Positions 34,145 to 43,229 of a DNA stretch of 64,000 bases are shown piece by piece. This DNA comes from Flexivirga meconopsidis (GTDB lineage Bacteria; Actinomycetota; Actinomycetes; Actinomycetales; Dermatophilaceae). The stretch lies in contig NZ_JAOBQJ010000004.1 of the NCBI RefSeq assembly GCF_026162425.1, positions 248,001 to 312,000 on the forward strand, given 5' to 3'. Made by a program: the position numbers and the translations under genes. The first letter of the stretch is position 1, and every line of letters starts with the position of its first letter. Below the pieces are notes generated by a model. That model made no database searches. It worked only from the letters and a program-made list of their open reading frames with translations, and was not told the DNA's origin.

Positions 34145-34587
34145 CTGCTCAGCGCAGCCCCCCAGGGCCGTCGCCCGGCGGTTGACGCAAAGCCCAACCA
34201 GGTATGCCGGTTGCCCGCCCGGCACCAGCCGACCTTGGGGGCGTCACGGCGTTCTTTGCCGTCCCGGCCTGTGCCGTTGCTGATCCAGATGGCCGGTGTG
34301 CGCGAGTCCAGCCGCCCGGACGGCTTCGTCAGGCGGCTGCCGATCGTCATGAAGCACCTGTTTCGCTCCAGCACCTCTGGTGACTGGGCGGGTAATCAGG
34401 GGGTGGGCAGATCGGGCGGCGAGGGTCAGTCGGGCGGCAATCGAACCGAGTAGTGCGCACTGGGCTGTTCGGGTCCGCCACAGTCGGCCGCCGGGGCATG
34501 TTCGCAACGCCTCTGGTGGCGCAGGTGTTCCCTGCCCAGAGCAGCGCCGTGTTGCGCCGACGGTTGGGAGGTGTTGCGGTGGTCAGC
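34145..34587. other. 440-bp region without a recognisable gene
   Basis: A 77-codon minus-strand frame (34141-34374) and an 80-codon plus-strand frame (34211-34453) overlap here; neither has a Shine-Dalgarno or a similarity I recognise. Codon pattern is ambiguous. GGGAGG at 34566-34571 may serve the epimerase-like gene through a GTG at 34579. Confidence 0.4.
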
Positions 34588-35595
34588 ATGCGGCTCCTGG
34601 TGCTCGGTGGAACAGCTTGGCTTGGTGGCGAGGTAGTACGGGCCGCCCTCGTGCGCGGCGACGAGGTGGCCTGCCTCGCTCGTGGCACCTCGGACGTGCC
34701 TGTGGGCGCCCTCCTTGTGCGCGCGGATCGCGATGATCCACAGTGCTATTCGGCGCTGGAGGGCCACTTCGACGCGGCGATCGATCTCACCCGGGACCCG
34801 ACTCATGCACGCGGTGCGGTGAGCGCCCTGCGTGACCGGGTGCCGCACTGGGTGTTCGTCTCCACCTGTTCGGTGTATGCCGACGATGCCACTCCCGGAC
34901 AGGATGAGTCGGGGCCGTTGCTGCCGGCGTTGACCGGCGCCTACACGATGGAGCGGTATGGCGAGGCCAAGGTCGCGTGCGAGGAGGCGGTGCTTTCGTC
35001 ATACGGGATCGAGCACGCGATGATCGCGCGCGCTGGGTTGATCACCGGGCCCGGTGACCACAGCGATCGCACGGGGTATTGGCCGCTGCGGTTCGCGCAC
35101 CCGGCGAGCGACGACGGAGCCGTGCTGGTGCCGGACGCTCCCGACGCGGCCGTGCAACTGATCGATGTGCGCGATCTCGCAACGTGGCTCGTCGACGGCG
35201 CGGCGCACCGGACCTCGGGCGTCTTCAACGCCATGGCGCAGCACGTGCCGCTGCCTGAATACCTCGACACCGCACGGCAGGTCGCGGGTCACACGGGCAG
35301 GGTGGTGCCGGTCGACCAAGAGTGGATCGCTGCGCGGGACATCGCGCCGTGGAGCGGTCCGCGCAGCTTTCCGATCTGGCTGCCGCAACCCGACTTCGCC
35401 GGGTTCTCCACACGCAGGGTCGACGCCGCACTCGGCGCGGGGTTGCGGCCGCGACTGCTCGCCGAGTCGATCCGCGACACCCTCAAGTGGGAGCTGCGGG
35501 GCGGTCCCGGCCGGCAGCGGCGGGCGGGACTGTCCCCCGGCGACGAGCGTGAGTTGCTGGCGGAGTTTGGCGACCGGCGCGGAACTCGCCGATAA
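34588..35595 (+). CDS. NAD-dependent epimerase/dehydratase (SDR) family protein
   Basis: 335 residues (338 if GTG 34579, which has better Shine-Dalgarno spacing, is the start). N-terminal Rossmann motif MRLLVLGGTAWLGGEV (GGTxxLG), FVSTCSVYADD (S of the SDR triad) and Y-x3-K in TMERYGEAKVACE. It resembles the extended SDR group of reductases close to isoflavone reductase/mRNA-binding-like proteins. Substrate unknown. Followed by an 87-bp tandem repeat separating it from the convergent ABC gene. Confidence 0.87.
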   Translation: MRLLVLGGTAWLGGEVVRAALVRGDEVACLARGTSDVPVGALLVRADRDDPQCYSALEGHFDAAIDLTRDPTHARGAVSALRDRVPHWVFVSTCSVYADDATPGQDESGPLLPALTGAYTMERYGEAKVACEEAVLSSYGIEHAMIARAGLITGPGDHSDRTGYWPLRFAHPASDDGAVLVPDAPDAAVQLIDVRDLATWLVDGAAHRTSGVFNAMAQHVPLPEYLDTARQVAGHTGRVVPVDQEWIAARDIAPWSGPRSFPIWLPQPDFAGFSTRRVDAALGAGLRPRLLAESIRDTLKWELRGGPGRQRRAGLSPGDERELLAEFGDRRGTRR

Positions 35596-35600
35596 GGTAA

Positions 35601-35774
35601 CCGACGCGCCGCGAAGCGGGTCCGTGCCGGCGCGTCACGCACCTTGTCGGTGAGTTTTGCGTATGCCGGGTCAGGCCAGCGACGACCCCGACGCGCCGCG
35701 AAGCGGGTCCGTACCGGCGAGTCACGCACCTTGTCGGTGAGTTTTGCGTATGCCGGGTCAGGCCAGCGACGACA
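35601..35774. repeat. 87-bp tandem duplication over the ABC exporter stop
   Basis: Units 35601-35687 and 35688-35774 differ at a few bases. Unit 2 contains the last codons and stop of the ABC gene; unit 1 has a copy of the same 3' end. Each unit has TTGTCGGTG, nine nt, TATGCC, resembling a PafBC promoter in the plus direction. Confidence 0.9.
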
Positions 35775-37638
35775 CCCACGCGCGGTGCAGCGCGGCGTAC
35801 CGGCCATCGTCCGAGGCGATGAGGTCGGCCGGGGCGCCGTCCTCGAGCACCTGACCGTGCTCCAGCACCAGCACTCGATCGGCGACCTCGACGGTCGACA
35901 GTCGATGCGCGATGATCAGCGCGGTGCGGTCGGCGAGCACGGTCTCCAGGGCGCGCTGCACCAGGCGTTCGCTCGGGATGTCGAGCGACGAGGTCGCCTC
36001 GTCGAGGATCAGGACCGCGGGGTCGGCGAGGAAAGCCCTTGCGAATGCGACCAATTGACGCTGTCCTGCCGACAGACGTCCGCCGCGCTTCTCCACCGAG
36101 GTGTCGTAGCCATCCGGCAACTCCTCGATGAAGTGGTGCGCGCCAACCGCCTCAGCGGCCGCCCGCACCTCGGCGTCCGACGCGGTCGGCTTGCCGAAGC
36201 GGATGTTGTCGGCGACGCTGCCCTCGAACATGAAGTTCTCCTGGGTCACCATCACCACGTGCCGTCGCAGCTGGGGTTGGTCGACGTCGCGCAGGTCGGT
36301 GCCGTCCAGAGTGATGCTGCCGGAGGTCGGGTCGTAGAACCGGGCCATCAGCTTGGCGATCGTCGTCTTGCCGGCCCCGGTGGTGCCCACGAGTGCGACC
36401 GTCTGCCCGGCCGGGATCTCGAGGTCGAGGCCGGGCAGCACCGGCCGGTCCTCGACGTAGCCGAACCGGACATTGTCGAATCGCACTGCGCCCTGGACGT
36501 TCTCCAGCTGTTTGGGAGTGGCCGGGTCGGCGATGCCAGGCCCCGTCGCGAGCACCCCGGCCAGCTTCTCCAGCGCGGACGTCGCCGATTGAAACGTGTT
36601 GAAGAACTGGGTGATGTCCTGCATCGGCTCGAAGAACATCCGCAGGTAGAGCAGGAACGCGGCCAGCACGCCAACCGTCATGTGCCCGTGCAGGACGCGC
36701 CATCCGCCATACAGCAGGACGACGCCGGTCATGATGTTGCCGACCAGCTTCACCGCGGGCATGAAGATCGCGATCAGCCGGAAGGTCCGCTCGTTGATCG
36801 CCCGGTAGCGCTCGGCGACCTCCTCGAAGATCTCCTGGTTGCGCGGCTCGCGCCGGTAGGCCTGCACCGCCTTGATCCCGGTCATCGTCTCGACGAACTG
36901 CACTATCACGAGGGCAGCGCTCTCGCGTACCTCGCGATAGGTCTTGCTCGACTCGTTGCGGAACCAGATCGACAGCGCGACCAGCACCGGGAAGCTGATC
37001 AGGCAGATCAGCCCGAGCTCGATGTCGAGTGTTACCAACAGGATTGACGTGCCGAGCAGGGTCAGCACGGCGGTGATCAGGCTGTCGAAGCCGTTCTCCA
37101 GCATCTCCTGGATCGCTTCGACGTCATTGGTCGAGCGACTCACCACGCGCCCGGACGTGTACTTGTCGTGGAAGCTGACGTCGAGCCGCTGGAAGTGCCG
37201 GAACACCCGGCGCCGCAGCTCGAGCAGCGCGAGCTGGCCGATGCGGCCGGACTGCCGCAGGAAGAACCACCGGCTGATCGCCTGCACCGCGACGATGACG
37301 CAGAGCGCGCCGACGACGACCAGCAGGTCGTGGGCGTTGCCGTCGCGGGTGAGCGGCGGCACGCCGTGGTCGATGCCGACCTGCACCAGCCGGGGCACCG
37401 ACAGCCGCGCGATGTTCTCGATGACGACCGCGACCAGCAGCACCCCCACCATCTTCTTGTATGGCGCAAGCAGCGATCCGAGCAGCGCACGCGCCTCCCG
37501 GCGCAGTGGTCGTTGCTCGTCGATCGGCAGGTCGTCCTTGCCGTCGGACATGACGCCGCGCCAGCGTTGCTCGGGGCGTGCCGAAGCCGGGGACGTTGTT
37601 GGTGAATCCGCTTGGCTTGCCTGGGTGTCCGTGCTCAT
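35758..37638 (-). CDS. ABC exporter half-transporter (second subunit)
   Basis: 626 residues: membrane domain (six helices, about residues 50-340) fused to an ATPase. Walker A VGTTGAGKTT, signature RLSAGQRQL (degenerate, A for G), Walker B VLILDEATSSLD and the H-loop IIAHRLST are present. The N-terminus has a long hydrophilic extension. The ATG overlaps the stop of the upstream paralogue (ATGA), so the pair forms a heterodimeric exporter of the MsbA/BmrCD type, probably for lipids or drugs. Its stop lies in an 87-bp tandem repeat. Confidence 0.93.
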   Translation of the reverse strand: MSTDTQASQADSPTTSPASARPEQRWRGVMSDGKDDLPIDEQRPLRREARALLGSLLAPYKKMVGVLLVAVVIENIARLSVPRLVQVGIDHGVPPLTRDGNAHDLLVVVGALCVIVAVQAISRWFFLRQSGRIGQLALLELRRRVFRHFQRLDVSFHDKYTSGRVVSRSTNDVEAIQEMLENGFDSLITAVLTLLGTSILLVTLDIELGLICLISFPVLVALSIWFRNESSKTYREVRESAALVIVQFVETMTGIKAVQAYRREPRNQEIFEEVAERYRAINERTFRLIAIFMPAVKLVGNIMTGVVLLYGGWRVLHGHMTVGVLAAFLLYLRMFFEPMQDITQFFNTFQSATSALEKLAGVLATGPGIADPATPKQLENVQGAVRFDNVRFGYVEDRPVLPGLDLEIPAGQTVALVGTTGAGKTTIAKLMARFYDPTSGSITLDGTDLRDVDQPQLRRHVVMVTQENFMFEGSVADNIRFGKPTASDAEVRAAAEAVGAHHFIEELPDGYDTSVEKRGGRLSAGQRQLVAFARAFLADPAVLILDEATSSLDIPSERLVQRALETVLADRTALIIAHRLSTVEVADRVLVLEHGQVLEDGAPADLIASDDGRYAALHRAWVSSLA

Positions 37639-39593
37639 CGGCGCACCTCCCGCCCGGTCTCGCTGCTCTCGCCGGCTCCGCAGTCGCGGCAGGCCTCCTC
37701 GGCTCCGGACGCCACCTCGTGCCCGCACCGCAACTCGGCGCGGGCGTCGTCGGTGTCCCAGACCGGGTCGGGTGACGCACCGTCGTCGAGTTCGTCGTCG
37801 GCGGCGAGCAGGTAGCGGTAGTGCGGCACGGTCGCCAGCAACTGGCCGTGCGTGCCGACGTGGGTGATGGTGCCGTGCTCGAGCAGCGCGACCCGGTCGG
37901 CGAGCAGCACGGTGGACGCGCGATGCGCCACGACCAGACCGGTGACGTCGTGCAGCACCCGCCCGAGCGCCTCTTCGACCAGCGCCTCGGTGTGCACGTC
38001 GAGCGCGGACAGGGTGTCGTCGAGCACCAGGATCTTCGGCCGCGCCAGCACCGCGCGCGCGAGCGACAGCCGCTGCCGCTGCCCGCCGGACAGGCTCATC
38101 CCCTGCTCACCGATGCGGGTGTCCAAACCGAACGGCAGCTCGTGCACGAACTGTGCCTGCGCGACCTCGATCGCCTCGGCGATCTCCTCGTCGCTCGCGT
38201 CGGGCCGGCCGAGGGTGAGGTTCTCCCGCACCGAGAGCGAGAAGAGTGTCGGGTCCTCGAACGCGGTCGCGACCGTGCTGCGCAGCGCCGGCAGGCTGAG
38301 CTCCCGGATGTCCGTGCCGTCGATGCGGATGCTGCCCTCGGTGACGTCATACAGGCGTGGGATGAGCGAGGTGAGCACCGATTTGCCGGAGCCGGTGGCA
38401 CCGACCAGGGCGATGGTCTCCCCCGGCGCCACCTCCAGGTCAACGTGCCGCAACGCCCAGCCGGCGTCGTCCGGATCGGTGTGTTCGTCGTCGCCGCCCG
38501 GGAAGTGGAAGCCCACGTCGGACAGTTGCAGCCGGCCGCCGGTGCGCGGCTGCCCGAGCGGACCGTCGCCGATGTCGATCGGGGCGTCGAAGATCTCGGC
38601 CACCCGGTCGGCGGCAGTCATCGACTCCTGGGTCATCGACAACAGGAAGCCCAGCGAGGCGATCGGCCAGACCAGCGACAGCATCATCGTGATGAAGGCG
38701 ACCAGCGTGCCGAGGGTGATGCGCCCGGAGCCGACCGCCGCGGCGCCCAGGCCGAGCACGATGATCAGTGTGAGATTGGGGATGACCTCCAGCAGCGTCC
38801 AGAATCGCGCCTGCAGCCGGACCTTGCGGACCTGGATGTCGAACAGCTCGCTGACCTGGCCGTCGAACCGGTCGTAGACGTAGTCCTCCCGGCCGAACGA
38901 CTTGATGACGCGCAGGCCGAGCGCGGACTCCTCCACCCCGGTCGCGACGACGCCCGCCTGGTCCTGCGCCTGGCGGGCCAGCACGGTGAACTGCCGCTGG
39001 TTGTGCAGCACGGTCGCGGTGATCGGTGCGATCGACAACAGCACGACCACCCCGAGCGGCCAGTACATCGCGAGCAGGATGCCGGTGATGACCACGATCT
39101 GGGTGACGTTGAGCAGGAGGAAGACCAGCCCGAAGCTCAGGAATCGGCGGACGGTGCTGAGATCGTTCATGATGCGCGACAGCAACTGGCCGGACTGCCA
39201 CTGGTTGTGGAAGGACATCGGCAGGATCTGCAGCCGCGCGTAGAGGTCCTTGCGGATGTCGCGTTCGACGCCCATCGTGGCGCGCGTGACCAGCCAGCGC
39301 CGGATGAACCAGAGAACCGCCTCGAGGACGCCGACCCCGAGTGCCGCCGTGCCGAGCACCCACAGGCCGCGCTGATCGTGGTGCTCCACCGGGCCGTCGA
39401 TGACTGCCTTGGTCATCAGCGGTATGGCGATGGTCGCGCCAAGGCTGACGAACGCGATGACCACCATCGTGATCCACCGGGCCTGATAGGGCCGCAAGTA
39501 GGGCAACAAGCGGAGCAGATCGGTGTGCCGCCGCCTGCGGGTCGGGATGGGCGCTATCGCCGGTTCGGATCGCAGGCGGGGTGGTGCGGTCAT
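37635..39593 (-). CDS. ABC exporter half-transporter (first subunit) with Cys-rich tail
   Basis: 652 residues. Six membrane helices then the ATPase: VGATGSGKSV (Walker A), MSLSGGQRQRLSLARA (canonical signature), ILVLDDTLSALD (Walker B with D in place of the catalytic E) and VVAHRAST. So this is the degenerate site partner; the second subunit has DEATSSLD but a degenerate signature, the usual asymmetric arrangement. The C-terminal end has LRCGHEVASGAEEACRDCG, a possible small zinc knuckle. A 9-bp palindrome (39656-39677) precedes the gene. Confidence 0.93.
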   Translation of the reverse strand: MTAPPRLRSEPAIAPIPTRRRRHTDLLRLLPYLRPYQARWITMVVIAFVSLGATIAIPLMTKAVIDGPVEHHDQRGLWVLGTAALGVGVLEAVLWFIRRWLVTRATMGVERDIRKDLYARLQILPMSFHNQWQSGQLLSRIMNDLSTVRRFLSFGLVFLLLNVTQIVVITGILLAMYWPLGVVVLLSIAPITATVLHNQRQFTVLARQAQDQAGVVATGVEESALGLRVIKSFGREDYVYDRFDGQVSELFDIQVRKVRLQARFWTLLEVIPNLTLIIVLGLGAAAVGSGRITLGTLVAFITMMLSLVWPIASLGFLLSMTQESMTAADRVAEIFDAPIDIGDGPLGQPRTGGRLQLSDVGFHFPGGDDEHTDPDDAGWALRHVDLEVAPGETIALVGATGSGKSVLTSLIPRLYDVTEGSIRIDGTDIRELSLPALRSTVATAFEDPTLFSLSVRENLTLGRPDASDEEIAEAIEVAQAQFVHELPFGLDTRIGEQGMSLSGGQRQRLSLARAVLARPKILVLDDTLSALDVHTEALVEEALGRVLHDVTGLVVAHRASTVLLADRVALLEHGTITHVGTHGQLLATVPHYRYLLAADDELDDGASPDPVWDTDDARAELRCGHEVASGAEEACRDCGAGESSETGREVRR

Positions 39594-39655
39594 CGTGGTG
39601 CGGGTCCCCCTCGGCGTGGTGGTGGAGCGAGCTACTCGGCCACGGCCCAGCCTGC

Positions 39656-39677
39656 GACTTCAAGGGCGCTTGAAGTC
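39656..39677. promoter_or_regulatory. Perfect 9-bp inverted repeat upstream of the ABC exporter operon
   Basis: GACTTCAAG (39656-39664), 4 nt, CTTGAAGTC (39669-39677). It lies between the prcA stop and the ABC start, about 63 bp before the latter, and looks like an operator; no T-run for a terminator. Confidence 0.55.
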
Positions 39678-39768
39678 AAGACGGGTTGCCCTGCACCGAG
39701 AAGCTCTGCTGCCTATGGATCATGCCAGAGCGCACTGACAGCCCTCAGGTGCTTTTCCGCCGCCGCGA

Positions 39769-40551
39769 TCAGACCTGCTGCTCGTCCTCGGGCCGGTGGG
39801 TGTCATGCACGCCGCGGGTGGTCTTGTCGTCACCCGGTGGCACGTCGCTGGTGGGGTCGTCCGGGCTGAGCAACGCGGTGAGCAGGTCGCCGCTGATCCG
39901 CCGGAAGGTGCGGCGTTCGCGGGCGCGGTCGAGCACCGCGACCTCGAGCTGGTCGGCAGCGAGCTCGCGCTGTTCACCGTCGGCGCCCTGTCCCAGCGCG
40001 CTGACGGCCAGTCGAAGCGCCGCGCCGAGGTCCAGCCCGTCGGACCAGTGCTCGCCCAGGTCGGAGTTGATCTGCTCGGCGGCGCCGCCCATCGCCACGA
40101 AGCCGCGCTCGTCGGCGACCGAGCCGTCATAGGTCAGCCGGTAGATCTGATCCTCGGCCTGGGTCGCGCCCACCTGGGCGACGACGATCTCGACCTCGTA
40201 GGGCTTGGACTCCTGGGTGAAGACCGTGCCGAGGGTCTGCGCGTAGGCGTTGGCCAGGCCCCGCGCGGTGACGTCGGAGCGGTCGTAGGAGTAGCCGCGG
40301 AAGTCGGCGTAGCGAATGCCGGCGACCCGGAGGTTCTCGAACTCGTTGTACTTGCCGACCGCGGCGAAGCCGATGCGGTCGTAGATCTCAGAGATCTTGT
40401 GCAGCGCCCGGCTCGGGTTCTCCGCGACGAAGGCGATGCCGCCGTCGTAGGTCAGCACCACCACCGAACGCCCGCGGGCGATGCCCTTGCGCGCGAAGTC
40501 CGCCCGGTCCTTCATCAACTGCTCGGGCGAGACGTAGAACGGCATGCTCAT
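39769..40551 (-). CDS. prcA: 20S proteasome alpha subunit
   Basis: 260 residues. The alpha rings gate the PrcB chamber and dock [44 protein letters not shown] is the alpha N-terminal gate and first strand; [23 protein letters not shown] and [10 protein letters not shown] also match. The C-terminus is a disordered, acidic tail. The ATG overlaps the prcB stop by ATGA; a second in-frame ATG is two codons later. Last gene of dop-pup-prcB-prcA. Confidence 0.97.
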   Translation of the reverse strand: MSMPFYVSPEQLMKDRADFARKGIARGRSVVVLTYDGGIAFVAENPSRALHKISEIYDRIGFAAVGKYNEFENLRVAGIRYADFRGYSYDRSDVTARGLANAYAQTLGTVFTQESKPYEVEIVVAQVGATQAEDQIYRLTYDGSVADERGFVAMGGAAEQINSDLGEHWSDGLDLGAALRLAVSALGQGADGEQRELAADQLEVAVLDRARERRTFRRISGDLLTALLSPDDPTSDVPPGDDKTTRGVHDTHRPEDEQQV

Positions 40552-41375
40552 CGGGGCAGGTCACCTCCTCGCGGCTCCTGGCGGCCGGCGACGACCCGGG
40601 CGACCACTTCTTCGAGTGTGTCGGAGGCGACGAAGCGCACGCCGTCGGTGTCGATCACCGCGACCGTCGGCCAGATCCGCCGACCGAGGTCCGGTCCGCC
40701 GGTGGCGGAGTCGTCGTCGGCGGCGTCATACAGCGCCTCGACGGTGACCCGCACCGCGGCGTCCTGGTCGAGATCGCGGCGCCACAGCTTCTTCAGCGAG
40801 CCGCGGGCGAAGAGCGAGCCGGACCCGACCGAGTGGTAGTCGTGCTCCTCGTAGGGGCCACCGGTGACGTCGTAGGAGAAGATCCGACCGCGGCCGGTGT
40901 CAATGTCGAAGCCGGCGAAGAGCGGCACGACCGACAGCCCCTGCATCGCCATGCCGAGGTTGCCGCGGATCATCGTGGCGAGCCGGTTGGCCTTGCCGAC
41001 GAGCGAGAGGCGGGTGCCCTCGATCTTCTCGTAGTGCTCCAACTCGACCTGGAACAGCCGGACCATCTCGATCGCCAGGCTGGACGAGCCGGCGATGCCG
41101 ACGGCGGAGTAGTCGTCGGTCGCGAAGACCTTCTGCATCTCGTGGTTGGCGATCAGGTTGCCCATCGTGGCGCGTCGGTCACCGGCGATCAGCACGCCGC
41201 CGTCGTAGGCCAGCGCGACGATCGTGGTGCCGTGCGGCACGTCGACCGGGCCGCCCGGCACGCTGCGAGAGCCGGGCACCAGGGTCGGCGCGTGGTCACC
41301 GAGGAAGTCGGTGAACGACGAGGACCCCGGCCGGCTGTATGGCGAGGGCAGCCGGGTGTCGTCGGCCTTGCTCAC
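40548..41375 (-). CDS. prcB: 20S proteasome beta subunit
   Basis: 275 residues, made as a precursor. Autocleavage before Thr50 (VDVPHG^[21 protein letters not shown]) releases a 49-residue propeptide and exposes the catalytic N-terminal threonine; Asp and Lys partners (GDRRAT, K of EMQKVFA) are present, as is the SGS/SLF loop [15 protein letters not shown]. The GTG start at 41375 overlaps the pup stop (GTGA), which couples their synthesis. Confidence 0.97.
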   Translation of the reverse strand: MSKADDTRLPSPYSRPGSSSFTDFLGDHAPTLVPGSRSVPGGPVDVPHGTTIVALAYDGGVLIAGDRRATMGNLIANHEMQKVFATDDYSAVGIAGSSSLAIEMVRLFQVELEHYEKIEGTRLSLVGKANRLATMIRGNLGMAMQGLSVVPLFAGFDIDTGRGRIFSYDVTGGPYEEHDYHSVGSGSLFARGSLKKLWRRDLDQDAAVRVTVEALYDAADDDSATGGPDLGRRIWPTVAVIDTDGVRFVASDTLEEVVARVVAGRQEPRGGDLPR

Positions 41376-41572
41376 TGGCCGCCCTTCTGGACGAAGCCGC
41401 GCACGAACTCCTCGGAGTTGGACTCCAGCACGCCGTCGATCTCGTCGAGCACGCTGTCGATGTCGCTGTCGAGCTCCTGCTTGGCGGGCGCGGTGGCCGG
41501 TGCCGGCTCGGGTGCGTCGTCGGCCGGGTCGGCGTCACGGCGTTGCGGACTCTTGTGTTCCTGAGTGGCCAT
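41372..41572 (-). CDS. pup: Prokaryotic ubiquitin-like protein Pup (GGQ form)
   Basis: 66 residues, disordered N-half and a C-terminal helical part ([33 protein letters not shown]) that binds ARC and PafA. It ends in Gly-Gly-Gln, so it needs deamidation by Dop before ligation; dop is next upstream. The ATG at 41572 follows AGAGGACGAG. TAGGGT at 41601-41606 is the likely -10, giving a leader of about 25 nt. The minus strand stays open far upstream but only this start gives Pup. Confidence 0.97.
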   Translation of the reverse strand: MATQEHKSPQRRDADPADDAPEPAPATAPAKQELDSDIDSVLDEIDGVLESNSEEFVRGFVQKGGQ

Positions 41573-41661
41573 GCTCTCGTCCTCTCGTGCGGAGACTTCA
41601 ACCCTAATCGTCGGTCCCGACGGATGCGACGGGTGTCTCGCGGCGCGTCGCCCAGCAGCGG

Positions 41662-43191
41662 TCAGGCGCCTGCTGGGGTGTCCTGGGCGAGCAACCGCAG
41701 CAACTCGTCTGCTGTGTCGGCCTGCTCGAGCAGTCCGCCGACATGGGACTTGGTCCCGCGTTCCGGCTCCAGCGTCGGCACCCGCTGCAGGCTGGGCTGG
41801 CTGCTGACGTCGAAGATCACCGAGTCCCACGATGCGGCGGCGACCTCGTGCGGGAAGCGCGCGAGGCAGGTGCCGCGGAAATAGGCACGGGTGTCCTCGG
41901 GCGGCGCGGTGACGGCGGCGCGCACCGTCTCGTCGTCGACGAGCTGGTCGACCCGGCCGGCGGCGAGCAGCCGGTTGAACAGGCCCTTGTCGGCCCGCAC
42001 GTCGGACCATTGGATGTCGATCGCCTTCAGCCGTGGGTCGGACCACTCCAAGCCGTCCCGCGCCCGAAACCCTTCCAGCGCCTGCAGTTTGGTGACCCAG
42101 TCGACTTCACGGGCGGCGTCCATCGGGTCACGCTCGAGCGTGGTGAGCACCTGCTCCCAGCGCTGCATGACTTCGGCGGTGTCGGGATCGAGCTCCCCGC
42201 CATACAGCTGCTGGAGCCAGGCGTCGGCGAGTTCGTAGTAGCTCCAGAGCAATTGGACGCCGGTCATGGTGCGCCGGCCGGCTACCTCGATGGTCGCCTT
42301 GAGCGTCGGGTCATGCGACAGCCGGTGCAACGACTCGACCGGCTTGTCGACGGTCAGATCCTGCGTGATGGCACCGGCCTCGATCATGCCGAGCACCAGG
42401 CTGGTCGTGCCGAGCTTGAGCAGGTTGCTGACGTCGCTGTGGTTGGCGTCGCCGATGATCACGTGCAGCCGGCGGTAGCGCTCGGCGACCGCGTGCGGCT
42501 CGTCGCGGGTGTTGATGATGGGCCGTTTGAGGGTCGTCTCCAGGCCGACCTCGACCTCGAAGAAATCCGACCGCTGGGCCAGTTGGAAGCCGGGCCGGGT
42601 GGATTCGACGCCGATGCCGACCCGTCCGGAGCCGCACATCACCTGCCGCGCCACGAAGAACGGAATGAGGTGGCGCACCACGTCCGCGAACGGTGTCGCG
42701 CGGCTCATCAGGTAGTTCTCGTGGGTGCCGTAGGAGGCGCCCTTGCCGTCGGTGTTGTTCTTGTAGAGGTTGACCCCCGGCGCGCCGGGTGCCGCGAGCA
42801 GCCCGACGGCCTCTCGCATGACCAGCTCCCCGGCCCGGTCCCAGGTGATCGCGGCGCGCGGCGTGGTCACCTCCGGTGAGCTGTACTCCGGGTGGGCGTG
42901 GTCGACATACAGCCGGGCGCCGTTGGTGAGCACCACATTGGCGAGGGTCGGGTCCTCTTCGTCGGTGAGCTGGCTCGGGTCGGCGATCGCGCGGGCCATG
43001 TCGAAGCCGCGAGCGTCGCGCAGTGGCGCTTCGTCCTCGTAGTCCCAGCCGGCGCGGGCCGCGCGCATGCCCTGCTGGGTGGCGTATGCCGTGACGACCC
43101 GCCCCGACAACACCATCGGGTTGGCGGTGGGGTCGCCTGGCACGGAGATGCCGTATTCGGTCTCGATGCCCATCACCCGGCGCACTGTCAT
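41662..43191 (-). CDS. dop: Pup deamidase/depupylase Dop
   Basis: 509 residues. Paralogue of PafA: GIETEYGIS at the N-terminus, RLYVDHAHPEYSSPE with catalytic Asp97, [39 protein letters not shown]. Unlike PafA it has the Dop-loop insertion (about residues 45-80). It deamidates Pup-GGQ and also removes Pup from substrates. TAGGGT lies seven nt before the ATG at 43191, so probably leaderless. Upstream of pup by 89 bp. Confidence 0.98.
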   Translation of the reverse strand: MTVRRVMGIETEYGISVPGDPTANPMVLSGRVVTAYATQQGMRAARAGWDYEDEAPLRDARGFDMARAIADPSQLTDEEDPTLANVVLTNGARLYVDHAHPEYSSPEVTTPRAAITWDRAGELVMREAVGLLAAPGAPGVNLYKNNTDGKGASYGTHENYLMSRATPFADVVRHLIPFFVARQVMCGSGRVGIGVESTRPGFQLAQRSDFFEVEVGLETTLKRPIINTRDEPHAVAERYRRLHVIIGDANHSDVSNLLKLGTTSLVLGMIEAGAITQDLTVDKPVESLHRLSHDPTLKATIEVAGRRTMTGVQLLWSYYELADAWLQQLYGGELDPDTAEVMQRWEQVLTTLERDPMDAAREVDWVTKLQALEGFRARDGLEWSDPRLKAIDIQWSDVRADKGLFNRLLAAGRVDQLVDDETVRAAVTAPPEDTRAYFRGTCLARFPHEVAAASWDSVIFDVSSQPSLQRVPTLEPERGTKSHVGGLLEQADTADELLRLLAQDTPAGA

Positions 43192-43229
43192 GTCCCCGAC
43201 CCTACGACGGGTTTGCGAGGATGAGCGGC

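Noticed and set aside
34141-34453. Two short overlapping ORFs as genes
   Set aside because: Neither has a ribosome site, family match or clear codon bias; kept only as an unassigned region.
37635-39593. ABC subunit broken because Walker B lacks the catalytic Glu
   Set aside because: Heterodimeric exporters normally have one degenerate site; the partner has DEATSSLD, so both are functional.
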